From NCBI GenBank assembly GCA_023415825.1, contig JAEZJF010000022.1, positions 434,001-498,000 of the forward strand: 64,000 nt of DNA, in the 5' to 3' direction. Shown here in pieces: positions 1 through 8,120 of this stretch. Below the pieces are notes generated by a model. The model made no database searches and was not told the origin of the DNA. It worked only from the letters and a program-made list of their open reading frames with translations. This DNA is from Bacillota bacterium (GTDB lineage: Bacteria > Bacillota > Clostridia > DSM-8532). Each line of letters opens with the position of its first letter. Within the stretch, counting starts at the first letter, position 1. The position numbers and the translations under genes were made by a program.

Positions 1-2
1 AG

Positions 3-554
3 AGATTCCAGCTCCCTGGTATATTCAGGACCATGGAGTGGCATCGTGCAGTACGTGAGTTCTTTATTCCCAACAATAAGCCTGATAGCCTTGACACTAC
101 ATTTATTCATGCCGATGAATGCGAAACTTCCGTTGGCCTGCTGCTGTTCAAGGACATGATCAAAATGAGCGTGGCAGAGGATAAATGGGGAGAGAGCTAT
201 CTTCCTGACGGGCATTTTGACAAGTCTATTGAGCCTTATCGCCGCCCGCATCGTTGGAGTGAAGGCGAAGGTCAAAGCTCCATAGAGATGGCTACAAACC
301 GCGAAGGCGTTGTAGGTACACCTACCATTGCCGATGCCCGGAAGGCAAAACGCCCCATCGTAGCTATTCTCAAGTATTTGACACTTGTTAATGACCAGAT
401 TCTGGACGCATTCCCTGTAGGAAAGGTTCCTCCTGTGGAGAAGACCACCCTGCGTACCGAGGAGGAAATGGCACCTTATCTTAAGGAACCCTTCTCCGAA
501 GGCTGGAAGAGCGTATATGAAATTCCAATGAGGGGTCCATTTACAAAACTATAA
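3..554 (+). CDS. Creatininase-family amidohydrolase, 3' part
   Basis: The frame is open to the left edge, so the gene starts outside the window; the first visible ATG (33) is probably internal. The motif HADECETS near the middle fits the metal-binding H-x-x-E-x-E-T-S segment of creatininase-type amidohydrolases, a family of binuclear metal enzymes that open cyclic or linear amides. The visible part has about 180 residues of a family that is usually 240-270 long. It precedes a TIM-barrel isomerase and an IolG-type dehydrogenase on the same strand, so it probably belongs to the same catabolic operon. The substrate is unknown. Family assignment is by motif; the true substrate need not be creatinine. 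Confidence 0.6.
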   Translation, partial: RFQLPGIFRTMEWHRAVREFFIPNNKPDSLDTTFIHADECETSVGLLLFKDMIKMSVAEDKWGESYLPDGHFDKSIEPYRRPHRWSEGEGQSSIEMATNREGVVGTPTIADARKAKRPIVAILKYLTLVNDQILDAFPVGKVPPVEKTTLRTEEEMAPYLKEPFSEGWKSVYEIPMRGPFTKL

Positions 555-567
555 TTATTTAAAGCAA

Positions 568-593
568 TAGGCTGCAGCATTTGCTGCAGCCTA
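568..593. terminator. Perfect hairpin between genes
   Basis: An 11-bp perfect inverted repeat with a 4-nt loop (arms 568-578 and 583-593, core GCTGCAGC) sits between the creatininase-like gene and the isomerase. There is no T-run after it, so it is more likely an RNA-processing or attenuating hairpin than a full terminator. Confidence 0.45.
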
Positions 594-619
594 ACGCACT
601 CTACAATACAGGAGCTGTT

Positions 620-1435
620 ATGAATAGAATATCACAAACTGTTCCTTACCAGTTTGATACAGTTTTTTCACCTTTTAAAGCCAATGAATTCAGTATAGCA
701 ATGGAATTCTTAGGGTCACAGGGCTTTTCTGGCGTGGAGCTCGCTATTGCCTTCCCGGCAAAAGTCGATGCATCAAAGCTTCTCAAGCAGCTCCAATCCA
801 ATCATTTAGCTGCAACCACTCTTTCTACCGGTCAGATCTATGGCTTGGAAGGTTTGTTTTTGTCTTCATTTGATGAAGATATCCGTCATCGCGCCACTCG
901 GATATTAATGCAGCATATCGATTTATCCACATGCTTGGGGCATCCCTGTGTTACAGTCGGACTCATTAGAGGAAAGCTGGAAAAAGGCGAAAAACCTGTA
1001 CTGCTGGATAATTTCAAGACTGCGCTGATGCCATGTGTGGAATATGCGTACAAGCGAAATGTCATACTGCAGATTGAGTCTATATGTAAAGCGGAGACCA
1101 CATTAATCAACAGTACTTATGAAGCGCTGGAATTTTTGAGGGAGCTTGGCGATCCTGAAAATTTGGGACTGCTTTATGATACCTATCACTCCAATTTGGA
1201 AGACAATGGGATGATTAATGCTATAGAAGCTGCTGCTGGGAGGATTACAAATGTTCACTTTGCGGATTCCAATCGAGGACTGCCTGGTACTGGAGCAATC
1301 AATTTCAATAGAGTTTATGAAGCCATTCAAAATACAGGCTATCAAGGTGCATATGCCCTTGAAACGCTGTCAATACCCTCTGAGGACTATGTCAAGGAAA
1401 ACTTTGCCGCCAGTTTAATGCGAATCGTAAATTAA
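620..1435 (+). CDS. Sugar phosphate isomerase/epimerase (TIM barrel)
   Basis: This 271-residue protein belongs to the xylose-isomerase-like TIM-barrel family (AP endonuclease 2 fold), which isomerises or epimerises sugars and inosose-type polyols with a divalent metal. Likely metal ligands lie in QIES (Glu), LLYDTYH (Asp and His), NVHFAD (His) and ALETL (Glu), in the usual strand order. The start at ATG 620 is chosen because GGAG lies at 611-614; an upstream TTG at 581 is inside the hairpin. It is followed 19 nt later by an IolG-type dehydrogenase, so it probably works on a polyol or keto-inositol-like substrate. The exact reaction cannot be read from the sequence. Confidence 0.75.
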   Translation: MNRISQTVPYQFDTVFSPFKANEFSIAMEFLGSQGFSGVELAIAFPAKVDASKLLKQLQSNHLAATTLSTGQIYGLEGLFLSSFDEDIRHRATRILMQHIDLSTCLGHPCVTVGLIRGKLEKGEKPVLLDNFKTALMPCVEYAYKRNVILQIESICKAETTLINSTYEALEFLRELGDPENLGLLYDTYHSNLEDNGMINAIEAAAGRITNVHFADSNRGLPGTGAINFNRVYEAIQNTGYQGAYALETLSIPSEDYVKENFAASLMRIVN

Positions 1436-1454
1436 TTTTGAGGAGATTGATGAT

Positions 1455-2468
1455 ATGATTAATATCGGAATAATAGGTGCCGGCCGAATTGGAAAAGTGC
1501 ACGCAAAAAGCATATTGACAGGAGTGGACTCAGCCTGTATCAAAGCTATTGCTGATCCGTTCATGACCAAGGAAACTGAACAATGGGCAAAATCAGTGGG
1601 CATTCCCAATGTTTATATCGATTATAAGAAGATAATTGAGGATAAGGATATTGGAGCAGTATTAATATGCTCGTCAACCGACACCCATTCAGCAATCTCT
1701 TTGGAGGCAATTAGGGCAGGTAAGCACGTATTCTGCGAAAAGCCAATCGATCATGATTTAGATAAGATCCGTGAGGTCATAGATGCTTTAAAGGGAACAA
1801 ACCTTAAGTATCAGGTAGGCTTTAACCGAAGGTTTGATCATAATTTCCGTGCTGTCAGGAAGGCCGTGGTCGATGGTAAGGTTGGCAATGTACATATTGT
1901 CAAAATAGCCTCAAGAGATCCCGAGCCCCCACCGGTGGCCTATGTTAAGGTATCGGGCGGTATATTCATGGATATGATGATACATGATTTTGATATGGTG
2001 CGCTATCTTACAGGCTCCGAAGCTGTTGAAGTATATGCTTCGGGAGCAGTTTTGATAGACCCGGCCATAGGCGAAGCAGGTGATGTTGACACAGCTATCG
2101 TTACCATAAAGATGAAAAATGGTGCGCTCTGTGTTATCGATAATTCACGCAAATCCGTATATGGTTATGACCAACGCGCTGAGGTATTCGGAAACCGGGG
2201 TTGTGTTTCTGTTTCCAATGATTTATCCTCCACTTCAGTCATAAGCACCGTAGAAGGAGTCTGTGCGGAGAAACCCTTGTGGTTCTTCCTCGAACGGTAC
2301 ATGCAAGCTTACCAGGATGAAATCATATCTTTTATAAAAGCTATTGAGCAGGATATACCCACTGAGGTGGATGTATATGACGGTCTTGAACCTGTCAGGA
2401 TGGGTCTTGCAGCAAAATTATCACTGGCTGAGGGAAGACCTGTGAAATTGGCAGAGATAAAAGCATAA
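1455..2468 (+). CDS. iolG: Inositol 2-dehydrogenase-like oxidoreductase (Gfo/Idh/MocA)
   Basis: This 337-residue NAD(P)-dependent dehydrogenase has an N-terminal Rossmann motif GAGRIGKVHA (residues 7-16), the catalytic-lysine motif CEKPID near residue 96, and GGIFMDMMIHDFDMVRYL near residue 170, which is typical of myo-inositol 2-dehydrogenases and relatives. Length is normal for IolG. ATG is preceded by GAGGAG. It is the last gene of the rightward cluster and ends in a bidirectional terminator. It would oxidise a cyclitol or sugar hydroxyl to a ketone in the cytoplasm, with the neighbouring isomerase handling the product. The symbol reflects family similarity; the locus lacks iolD and iolB, so classical inositol breakdown is not complete here. 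Confidence 0.75.
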   Translation: MINIGIIGAGRIGKVHAKSILTGVDSACIKAIADPFMTKETEQWAKSVGIPNVYIDYKKIIEDKDIGAVLICSSTDTHSAISLEAIRAGKHVFCEKPIDHDLDKIREVIDALKGTNLKYQVGFNRRFDHNFRAVRKAVVDGKVGNVHIVKIASRDPEPPPVAYVKVSGGIFMDMMIHDFDMVRYLTGSEAVEVYASGAVLIDPAIGEAGDVDTAIVTIKMKNGALCVIDNSRKSVYGYDQRAEVFGNRGCVSVSNDLSSTSVISTVEGVCAEKPLWFFLERYMQAYQDEIISFIKAIEQDIPTEVDVYDGLEPVRMGLAAKLSLAEGRPVKLAEIKA

Positions 2469-2508
2469 GGAAAGATCTGCTTTTAGATTGAAATAGGGTA
2501 TATAAGGA

Positions 2509-2551
2509 AAATGGGATGTAAAGATCGGTCTGAGCTTTACACCCCATTTTT
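2509..2551. terminator. Bidirectional terminator
   Basis: Arms AAAATGGG-A-TGTAAAG (2509-2523) and CTTTACA-C-CCCATTTT (2535-2550) pair with one mismatch. A/T-rich ends on both sides let it serve both the rightward dehydrogenase and the leftward LacI gene, which converge here. Confidence 0.75.
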
Positions 2552-2552
2552 A

Positions 2553-3560
2553 TCATCTGGTTACTTTTTGGCATGAATTACGAATTAAAAGCTTAGGGGA
2601 AAGAACCTTATGGGAATAGCCGAAATCCGGATTATTGATCTTATCAATCAACATGTCGACTGACACCGTGGCCATAAGCTTATAAGGCTGCTCTATGGTT
2701 GAAAGCATAATTTTAGGCAACCCGCTGTAAGGAATATTATCGAATCCGAGAAGCGATATGTCTTCTGGGATGCGGAGCCCAGCCTCTTCAGCAGCTTTCA
2801 GCAGACCTAAAGCATTTGAATCAGTGGAAGCAAAGATGGCCGTATAAGGAAGCTCGGGGTTCGCTTTGAATAGGTCTTTCGCCATATCATAGCCATGCTG
2901 GATGGCGTCAGTGGGGTAGGGACTATCAAGAAAATAAGGTGTAAGGCCATGCTTTTGGCATACAGATTCGTATCCCTCATAACGAAGCCGGTGGTTAACG
3001 CGCCTTCCAAAGTATAAAATATTGCGATGGCCCAGAGAATATAGATACTCAGTACCGATGGTTGCTCCCATCAGGTTATCAACAGTGACATAACTTGCGG
3101 AAAAGTCGCGGAGATTTTCACTTACGAAAACCACAGGAAGCTTGTTTAAATACGATTCCAGCATTTTATGAGATTGGGCACTGGTAGGGAAAATTAAGAT
3201 CCCATCCACTTTACGTCCCATAAGCAGCTTAAACACTTCTATTTCCTGCTCGACGTTGTTTTCTGTATTACACAACATGATATGGTAACCTGATTCCCTG
3301 GCGAATTGCTCAATGTTGAAAGCCATTTCTGACATAAAGGGATTGGAAATATCAGGTACAATCAAACCGATTAATTTGGTTGCTTTTGTTACCATGGAGC
3401 GCGCGGCATAATTAGGGGTATATCCTAATTCTTCGCAGATTTTTAGCACTCTGCTTCGTGTTTCCTCACTTATGCCTGTAGCTCCGGAAAGGGCACGGGA
3501 GACAGTGGCATAGGAAACGTTTGCAATTTTAGCTATATCTTTAATCGTAATATTATCCAT
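2553..3560 (-). CDS. LacI-family transcriptional repressor
   Basis: This 335-residue regulator starts MDNITIKDIAKIANVS and continues with YATVSRALSG, the classical LacI helix-turn-helix and hinge. A periplasmic-binding-type sensor domain follows (about residues 60-335; for example LIGLIVPDISNPFMSEM). The ATG at 3560 is chosen because AGGAG precedes it; a longer frame to 3596 has no such site. It has its own strong promoter (3612-3640) inside the gap after the isomerase gene. It is the probable regulator of the neighbouring kinase, isomerase and chemoreceptor genes, because LacI-type palindromes lie at 5554-5566 and 7870-7882. The effector is unknown. Confidence 0.85.
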   Translation of the reverse strand: MDNITIKDIAKIANVSYATVSRALSGATGISEETRSRVLKICEELGYTPNYAARSMVTKATKLIGLIVPDISNPFMSEMAFNIEQFARESGYHIMLCNTENNVEQEIEVFKLLMGRKVDGILIFPTSAQSHKMLESYLNKLPVVFVSENLRDFSASYVTVDNLMGATIGTEYLYSLGHRNILYFGRRVNHRLRYEGYESVCQKHGLTPYFLDSPYPTDAIQHGYDMAKDLFKANPELPYTAIFASTDSNALGLLKAAEEAGLRIPEDISLLGFDNIPYSGLPKIMLSTIEQPYKLMATVSVDMLIDKINNPDFGYSHKVLSPKLLIRNSCQKVTR

Positions 3561-3611
3561 CAGCTTGTAGCTCCTGTAAATAAAAATAGCTATCAATCTT
3601 TAACGGAAATA

Positions 3612-3640
3612 ATTCTATAGCATAAAAGAAAGGCTGTCAA
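3612..3640 (-). promoter_or_regulatory. Sigma-A-type promoter of the LacI gene
   Basis: On the minus strand TTGACA (3640-3635), a 17-nt spacer and TAGAAT (3617-3612) form a near-consensus promoter 52 bp upstream of the LacI start codon. The repressor can therefore be made independently of the upstream kinase-isomerase operon. Confidence 0.7.
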
Positions 3641-3656
3641 TTAATAGTGCTTCAAA

Positions 3657-4526
3657 TCAGCGCTCTATGACTTCTCGTATTTTCTCCTGAATTTGCTTGT
3701 TGAAGGGAGTAAAAAGTCTGTTTTGATACTCACATATGTATTTTCCGCAAAATCCTGAAGCTTTTAGAACCTCTACCGAAAACTCAATAGGTACATCACA
3801 GTAAAGGGGCGGCATATGGATATCTCCCCTTCCAAAAGTAATGCGGTATCCCATTGGGAGCCCGCGATAAAGGTCAAAATTTTCAATGCGCATCGGCTCG
3901 AAAATGCCGGTATTGTCATTGATGTGGCAGTGGCCTGCATAGGGTGCACATTCTTTTATGGCTTCTTCAAAAGAAAATCCAAAGTACTTTGATGAAATAT
4001 ACATATGCCCTAAATCAATATTCATTTTGAAATTTGCAAGATTAATAAGCTTTACGGCTTCTAGTACAGGCTTGTAATGTTCGACTTCTATGTTTTCGAG
4101 ACATAGCATGATGCCTTTTTCTTGTGCGTAGTATGCTGCTTTTTTATGCCCTTCTATAAATGCAGCTTCAATTTCGGAGTCATGTGAATCCTGTTCAAAA
4201 TGAAGCACCAGAGGGTTCAAGGATAGCTCCGCACATATATCGATGGAGGCTAACAGCGTATCCATATGCAGGCGGTATTCATCTCTACTTCTGAGATTGA
4301 GCCCCACACCGATGTGTGCAGAATAATGAAGTCCCGCTCTTTCCAGAATAGAGGCCACATAGGTTACAAACGGCTTGTTTTGCTTTCCTGAAATAATTAA
4401 AGGGAAAGCGTCAAGGGCAATTTCGGCGCAATCGAAGCCCCATTCTTTGACCGATGCCAGCTCTCCCTCTAATGCGTTTACATTTATTCCTGCAGAAATA
4501 TTAAGTCCTATCATGATTTTTTTCAT
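3657..4526 (-). CDS. Sugar phosphate isomerase/epimerase (TIM barrel)
   Basis: This 289-residue protein is of the same xylose-isomerase-like TIM-barrel superfamily as the one at 620-1435 but clearly divergent. Metal-ligand segments are visible as CLENIE (Glu), NIDLGHMY (Asp, His), HCHINDNTG (His, Asp) and CEYQNR (Glu). It lies downstream of the PfkB kinase gene (79-nt gap) in the same direction, so the two are probably cotranscribed. The ribosome site is weak (AAGTGA). It would interconvert keto and aldo forms, or epimers, of the sugar handled by this locus. The substrate is unknown. Confidence 0.72.
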   Translation of the reverse strand: MKKIMIGLNISAGINVNALEGELASVKEWGFDCAEIALDAFPLIISGKQNKPFVTYVASILERAGLHYSAHIGVGLNLRSRDEYRLHMDTLLASIDICAELSLNPLVLHFEQDSHDSEIEAAFIEGHKKAAYYAQEKGIMLCLENIEVEHYKPVLEAVKLINLANFKMNIDLGHMYISSKYFGFSFEEAIKECAPYAGHCHINDNTGIFEPMRIENFDLYRGLPMGYRITFGRGDIHMPPLYCDVPIEFSVEVLKASGFCGKYICEYQNRLFTPFNKQIQEKIREVIER

Positions 4527-4605
4527 TCACATCACTTACTTTTTCATTTAAGCTAAACACAGCTAAACCAACTGCAAGGCTCATAGAAAGCAAAGCTTTT
4601 GAGGG

Positions 4606-5493
4606 TTATTCATAGTATTTAGCGATGAAATCAAAAACATCATTCCTCGTACCCTTAAATGGTCCGGGTATTCCCATTTTTAAAGATACCAGAGCAGCTG
4701 CAAATTTTAAGGAATGTTCAATACCGTTAGTGATTCTTTCAGTTATGTAGCCGGAAAAGCAGGTGTCGCCCCTTCCGGTTCTACCTGAAAGATTGAGTGG
4801 CTTAAGAGGCTCAGTATTAATCTTTATACCGTCATATACAAGAACTTCCGTGTTATGGGTTATCATTATTTCTTTTGCTCCCCAGGAGTACAAAATCTTG
4901 GCCGCTTCAGCTCTATCCTCAAGACCGGTCATAATTTGAGCTTCAGCAGCATCTGTTTTTAAAAAGTCAATAAGGGGTAAATATTTTTTCTTGTCCGCCC
5001 AATCATGAAATACCATGCTGCCGTTTTCAACGCAGCGCAGCATACACTGCACATCCACCGCTACCTTGCCCTTTTTGCTTACATATTCGATAATGTCTCC
5101 GCCTAAATCGCCGTACATAAGACCTGCAACATGATAAATTTCTGACTCCACATCAGGTATCTCAGCTACGGTATAAGGCTCTATAACACTTATAGCGGTA
5201 CATGTTCTGCGCTCTCTGTCAGCGGTATGATATTGGTTTTTAATAGAGGTACTGTTTTTTGAATGTACTGGAAACACCGTTGTGCCCTTAGCTTCGGCAA
5301 AAGCCCTTAACAGGTCGACATCATTCGTATCAGCCTTGGGTAGAACGCCCACCTTATGACCGATATTTGCGGCTGCAAAGCCTGAATAAATAACTGCGCC
5401 TCCAAATTCCTCCCTCAGTGTTCCGTCGTAATCAATGTTTATATCTTTGGAGATCTGTCCCAGTATGAAAGTATCAAACTTACTATGTGCCAT
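4606..5493 (-). CDS. PfkB-family carbohydrate kinase
   Basis: This 295-residue ribokinase-fold kinase phosphorylates a sugar, polyol or nucleoside with ATP. The N-terminal FGGAVIYSGFAAANIG corresponds to PfkB signature 1. The C-terminal GRTGRGDTCFSGY carries the catalytic Asp in the anion-hole motif G-x-G-D. This Asp is present here, unlike in the two PfkB-like proteins at 17325 and 18289. AGGAGGGGG precedes the ATG. It heads a leftward operon with an isomerase. A LacI-type palindrome overlaps the -35 element of its promoter (5529-5566), so induction by the kinase substrate through the LacI regulator is likely. The linked IolG homologue hints at a polyol substrate, but this is inference. Confidence 0.78.
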   Translation of the reverse strand: MAHSKFDTFILGQISKDINIDYDGTLREEFGGAVIYSGFAAANIGHKVGVLPKADTNDVDLLRAFAEAKGTTVFPVHSKNSTSIKNQYHTADRERRTCTAISVIEPYTVAEIPDVESEIYHVAGLMYGDLGGDIIEYVSKKGKVAVDVQCMLRCVENGSMVFHDWADKKKYLPLIDFLKTDAAEAQIMTGLEDRAEAAKILYSWGAKEIMITHNTEVLVYDGIKINTEPLKPLNLSGRTGRGDTCFSGYITERITNGIEHSLKFAAALVSLKMGIPGPFKGTRNDVFDFIAKYYE

Positions 5494-5528
5494 ATTTGCC
5501 CCCTCCTAATAATTCAAATAATAATTAA

Positions 5529-5566
5529 ATTATATACTAACACAAATAAAAACGCAAACGTTTCCG
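5529..5566 (-). promoter_or_regulatory. Kinase-operon promoter with LacI-type operator
   Basis: On the minus strand TTGCGT (5557-5552), a 17-nt spacer and TATAAT (5534-5529) form a promoter. The palindrome AAACGTTT (5556-5563), within GCAAACGTTTCCG (5554-5566), overlaps the -35 box. A CG-centred palindrome is the standard layout of LacI-family operators, and binding here would block RNA polymerase. Confidence 0.6.
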
Positions 5567-5599
5567 ACGGCGATGTTTAATTTTGTCTATTGTGAATAC

Positions 5600-5660
5600 A
5601 ACAAGGTTCCCGGGACCCGCTCGAAATATTTAATTTCGTAAGCGGGTGGGGTTCTTATTT
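5600..5660. repeat. Structured dispersed repeat, copy 1
   Basis: Read on the minus strand it begins AATAAGAACCCCACCCG, has an inner stem CGAAAT/ATTTCG, and ends CGGGT plus CCCGGGAACCTTGTT. ACCCG and CGGGT pair around the inner stem. The TAA stop of the chemoreceptor gene lies in its first bases, so it forms the 3' end of that transcript and can act as its terminator. A second copy is at 17184-17244, with identical outer sequence and a different but still paired inner stem. Confidence 0.75.
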
Positions 5661-7775
5661 TATCTTGAATCGGTTGAGGGCCTCGGAAAGACTCTGCGCA
5701 GCAGCTCCTAAATCCTTGGCATATGATGCCAATTCTTCAATGCTGGAGGTTTGTTCCTCTGTGGATGCGCTTACTTCTTCCGAGGATGAAGCTGTTTCCT
5801 CTGAAACCGCGGAGATATTTGCAATGGATATAATTGTCCGCTCCTTATACTGTCCCATATCGCTTACCCCGGTAGAAATATCTTCAACGCGCTCGGTAAG
5901 GCATTCCATGGCAGCTGATATTCTTTTAAAGATGGTAAGCGTATTTGCAACAGCTTCATTTTGGGATTTCAGGGTTTCTTCCACCTCTGACGTTCTTTTG
6001 ACAGTTTTTGCGGTCTGGAGCTTTGTGTTTTCAACGATGGACGAAATCTCCTGGGATGCCGACAAGGATTGCTCAGCAAGCTTCCGAACTTCATCAGCGA
6101 CTACTGCGAAGCCTCTTCCGGCAGTACCCGCTCTGGCAGCCTCTATGGCGGCGTTCAAAGCGAGCAGGTTGATCTGGTCGGCAATCCCTTTCATGACTTG
6201 TACAATTTTCCCGATAGATTTTGAATTATCGTCTAAAGATTGTATATCAGCGAAAATCAATTGTGCATTGTTTGTGGTTGCCCGTGATTTCGACTCCAGG
6301 TTTTCGACTGAAAGAAGACCCTCCCCGGTTAAAAGCTTTGTTTCACCTGAGAGCTTCCCAATTTCCTGTGTGTTCAATGACACATGGTTGATCATATTTG
6401 AAAGCTGTGTAATCATTTGTACGCCTTGCTCTGCATCAGATGCCTGTGACATGGCACCCCGCGAGATTTCCTGAATGGCATTGGCTATTTCATTGGAGAC
6501 CAACGCTACATTCTGCGATGTTGATGAAACTGTAACAGAAGATTCTGCTACCTTTTCGGATATCATTGAGGCCTGTTCGATTAATTCCCTTGTATTGGAG
6601 ATCATGATATTGATTCTATTAGTCAATACACCAAGCTCATCCTTGCGCTTGGATACGGAGGCAACAGTCATATCCCCCGATGCGGCAAGATTGGCTGTGC
6701 GAATGATACGCTGAATTGTTCGTCCCATACCATTGGCCATAAACCAGCCAATTGCAATGGCAAAAAGTCCGGCTATACCTACAAATATTCTGGTAACCTC
6801 TTGTATTTTTTTTGCATCTGCTAAAAGAATGGATTTTGGAATAAGGCTAAGAAGGGTATATCCTGTTTTCCCAATTTTACTATATGCCATAAGATAGTCT
6901 GTATTGTTATAGGGAATAAAATCGTATCCATGATCGGCTTCAGCATTAATAAGTTTCGTAAAAAATTCCTGATCAATAAAAATGGAGCGATTGGCTTTAA
7001 CATTCTCCTCATCGCTTAGGGCAGGAGAAATATCCCGTCCGTCCGGGCTAATGAGGTGGACTTCACTTTGCTGTCCCAAGTCCATTTGCTTTAGCATATC
7101 GAAGATGGCTTGCTGCTTAATGTCTATAAAAAGGATTCCATTTAGATTACCGGAAATCATGCTGGAAATGGAGCGCACTGCACTGGCCGAATACTTCAGG
7201 TTCTTTTGGTTATTTTGCTGGTCTATGGCCCCATGGGATCCCAACCAATGGACCGCTCTATTGGCTTCAACTTTCTTATAGATTTCATTGTCTTTAATGG
7301 AAGACAGGTCAAAATTTATAAAACTATAATCACCTGAAGAGTATGTCCTTTGACCATGCCCTAGGAGAGAAATACCGGAGATGAACTTATTGTTGAACGA
7401 AATGTTATTGAGGTACTCTTGAGCGATAGTTTTATTCTTAACAATATCTTCATCTGGGGAGTCAAGGAAGCTTTGAACGTCAGTATTACTAAATATTTGG
7501 AAAGATAAATCTTCTAAATTTGAAAAAAGAAGATTGAGATAATTGCCAGTTTGCTTCATGGTTTCAGCAGTAGATTGTGTTACTTTTTTTTCAATGGCTT
7601 CCTCAGAAATTGAATAGGATAAACTCCCCAAGATAAAGATAGGTACGGTAACAATGGCAAAAGTTATCATGAGCTTGTTGCGAATGCTGTTGATTTTAGA
7701 TTTCTTAATCTTTTCCCAGGAGGAAACAAAGAATTTTGGCATGAATGATTTCAACTTTTTTTTAGCAAAGATCAT
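5655..7775 (-). CDS. Methyl-accepting chemotaxis protein
   Basis: This 706-residue membrane chemoreceptor has a first membrane segment at about residues 33-55 and an extracellular Cache-like sensor at about 56-325. A second membrane segment follows at about 327-348, then a HAMP linker at about 350-405. The C-terminal signalling domain includes the conserved tip ALNAAIEAARAGTAGRGFAV. The C-terminal Glu/Ser-rich stretch (SAVSEETASSSEEVSASTEE) is a likely methylation region. AAGGGT precedes the ATG. A consensus promoter lies at 7895-7923 with a LacI-type palindrome just downstream, so it is probably co-regulated with the sugar locus and senses the same nutrient. The ligand is unknown. Confidence 0.92.
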   Translation of the reverse strand: MIFAKKKLKSFMPKFFVSSWEKIKKSKINSIRNKLMITFAIVTVPIFILGSLSYSISEEAIEKKVTQSTAETMKQTGNYLNLLFSNLEDLSFQIFSNTDVQSFLDSPDEDIVKNKTIAQEYLNNISFNNKFISGISLLGHGQRTYSSGDYSFINFDLSSIKDNEIYKKVEANRAVHWLGSHGAIDQQNNQKNLKYSASAVRSISSMISGNLNGILFIDIKQQAIFDMLKQMDLGQQSEVHLISPDGRDISPALSDEENVKANRSIFIDQEFFTKLINAEADHGYDFIPYNNTDYLMAYSKIGKTGYTLLSLIPKSILLADAKKIQEVTRIFVGIAGLFAIAIGWFMANGMGRTIQRIIRTANLAASGDMTVASVSKRKDELGVLTNRINIMISNTRELIEQASMISEKVAESSVTVSSTSQNVALVSNEIANAIQEISRGAMSQASDAEQGVQMITQLSNMINHVSLNTQEIGKLSGETKLLTGEGLLSVENLESKSRATTNNAQLIFADIQSLDDNSKSIGKIVQVMKGIADQINLLALNAAIEAARAGTAGRGFAVVADEVRKLAEQSLSASQEISSIVENTKLQTAKTVKRTSEVEETLKSQNEAVANTLTIFKRISAAMECLTERVEDISTGVSDMGQYKERTIISIANISAVSEETASSSEEVSASTEEQTSSIEELASYAKDLGAAAQSLSEALNRFKIK

Positions 7776-7869
7776 ATTACATACCCTTCCGTATTTTTAT
7801 TTTGTTGCCATCATCATAGAATCTACAAAGTCGCAGATATTGCGTTTGAAATATAAAAGTGAGTGTTAC

Positions 7870-7923
7870 GTAAACGTTGTCGGTAGACAAAATAATTATA
7901 TCCAACACATACAACAATGTCAA
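7870..7923 (-). promoter_or_regulatory. Chemoreceptor promoter and LacI-type operator
   Basis: On the minus strand TTGACA (7923-7918), 17 nt and TATAAT (7900-7895) form a consensus promoter. The element GTAAACGTTGTCG (7870-7882) lies at about the +10 position and matches the kinase-operon operator GCAAACGTTTCCG at 10 of 13 positions. The remaining 7776-8120 gap shows no gene that I can support. Confidence 0.6.
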
Positions 7924-8120
7924 CATTTTGCTTATTTTTGGTATTATTTGTTTTTTGAAGTCGAAATATGCGATATGTTCCACACTCATAAAATCTATCT
8001 GGCAATTGAAGGAATGATCATATAAAATAGCAATATATTTTTATGCTAGCCTTCCAGGCAACTCGATATAAAGGATACGAAAGAGAGTGCATGAAGATTA
8101 ATTGTAAGAAGGAGTATCAT

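Noticed and set aside
1455..5493. Complete myo-inositol catabolic operon
   Set aside because: IolG-, TIM-barrel and PfkB-type genes occur, but there is no iolD, iolB or methylmalonate-semialdehyde dehydrogenase gene, so only a polyol-type locus is claimed.
5665..6474. A 269-codon open frame on the plus strand opposite the chemoreceptor gene
   Set aside because: It lies entirely inside the well-supported signalling domain of the chemoreceptor, has a Ser-rich composition typical of the antisense frame, and no ribosome site.
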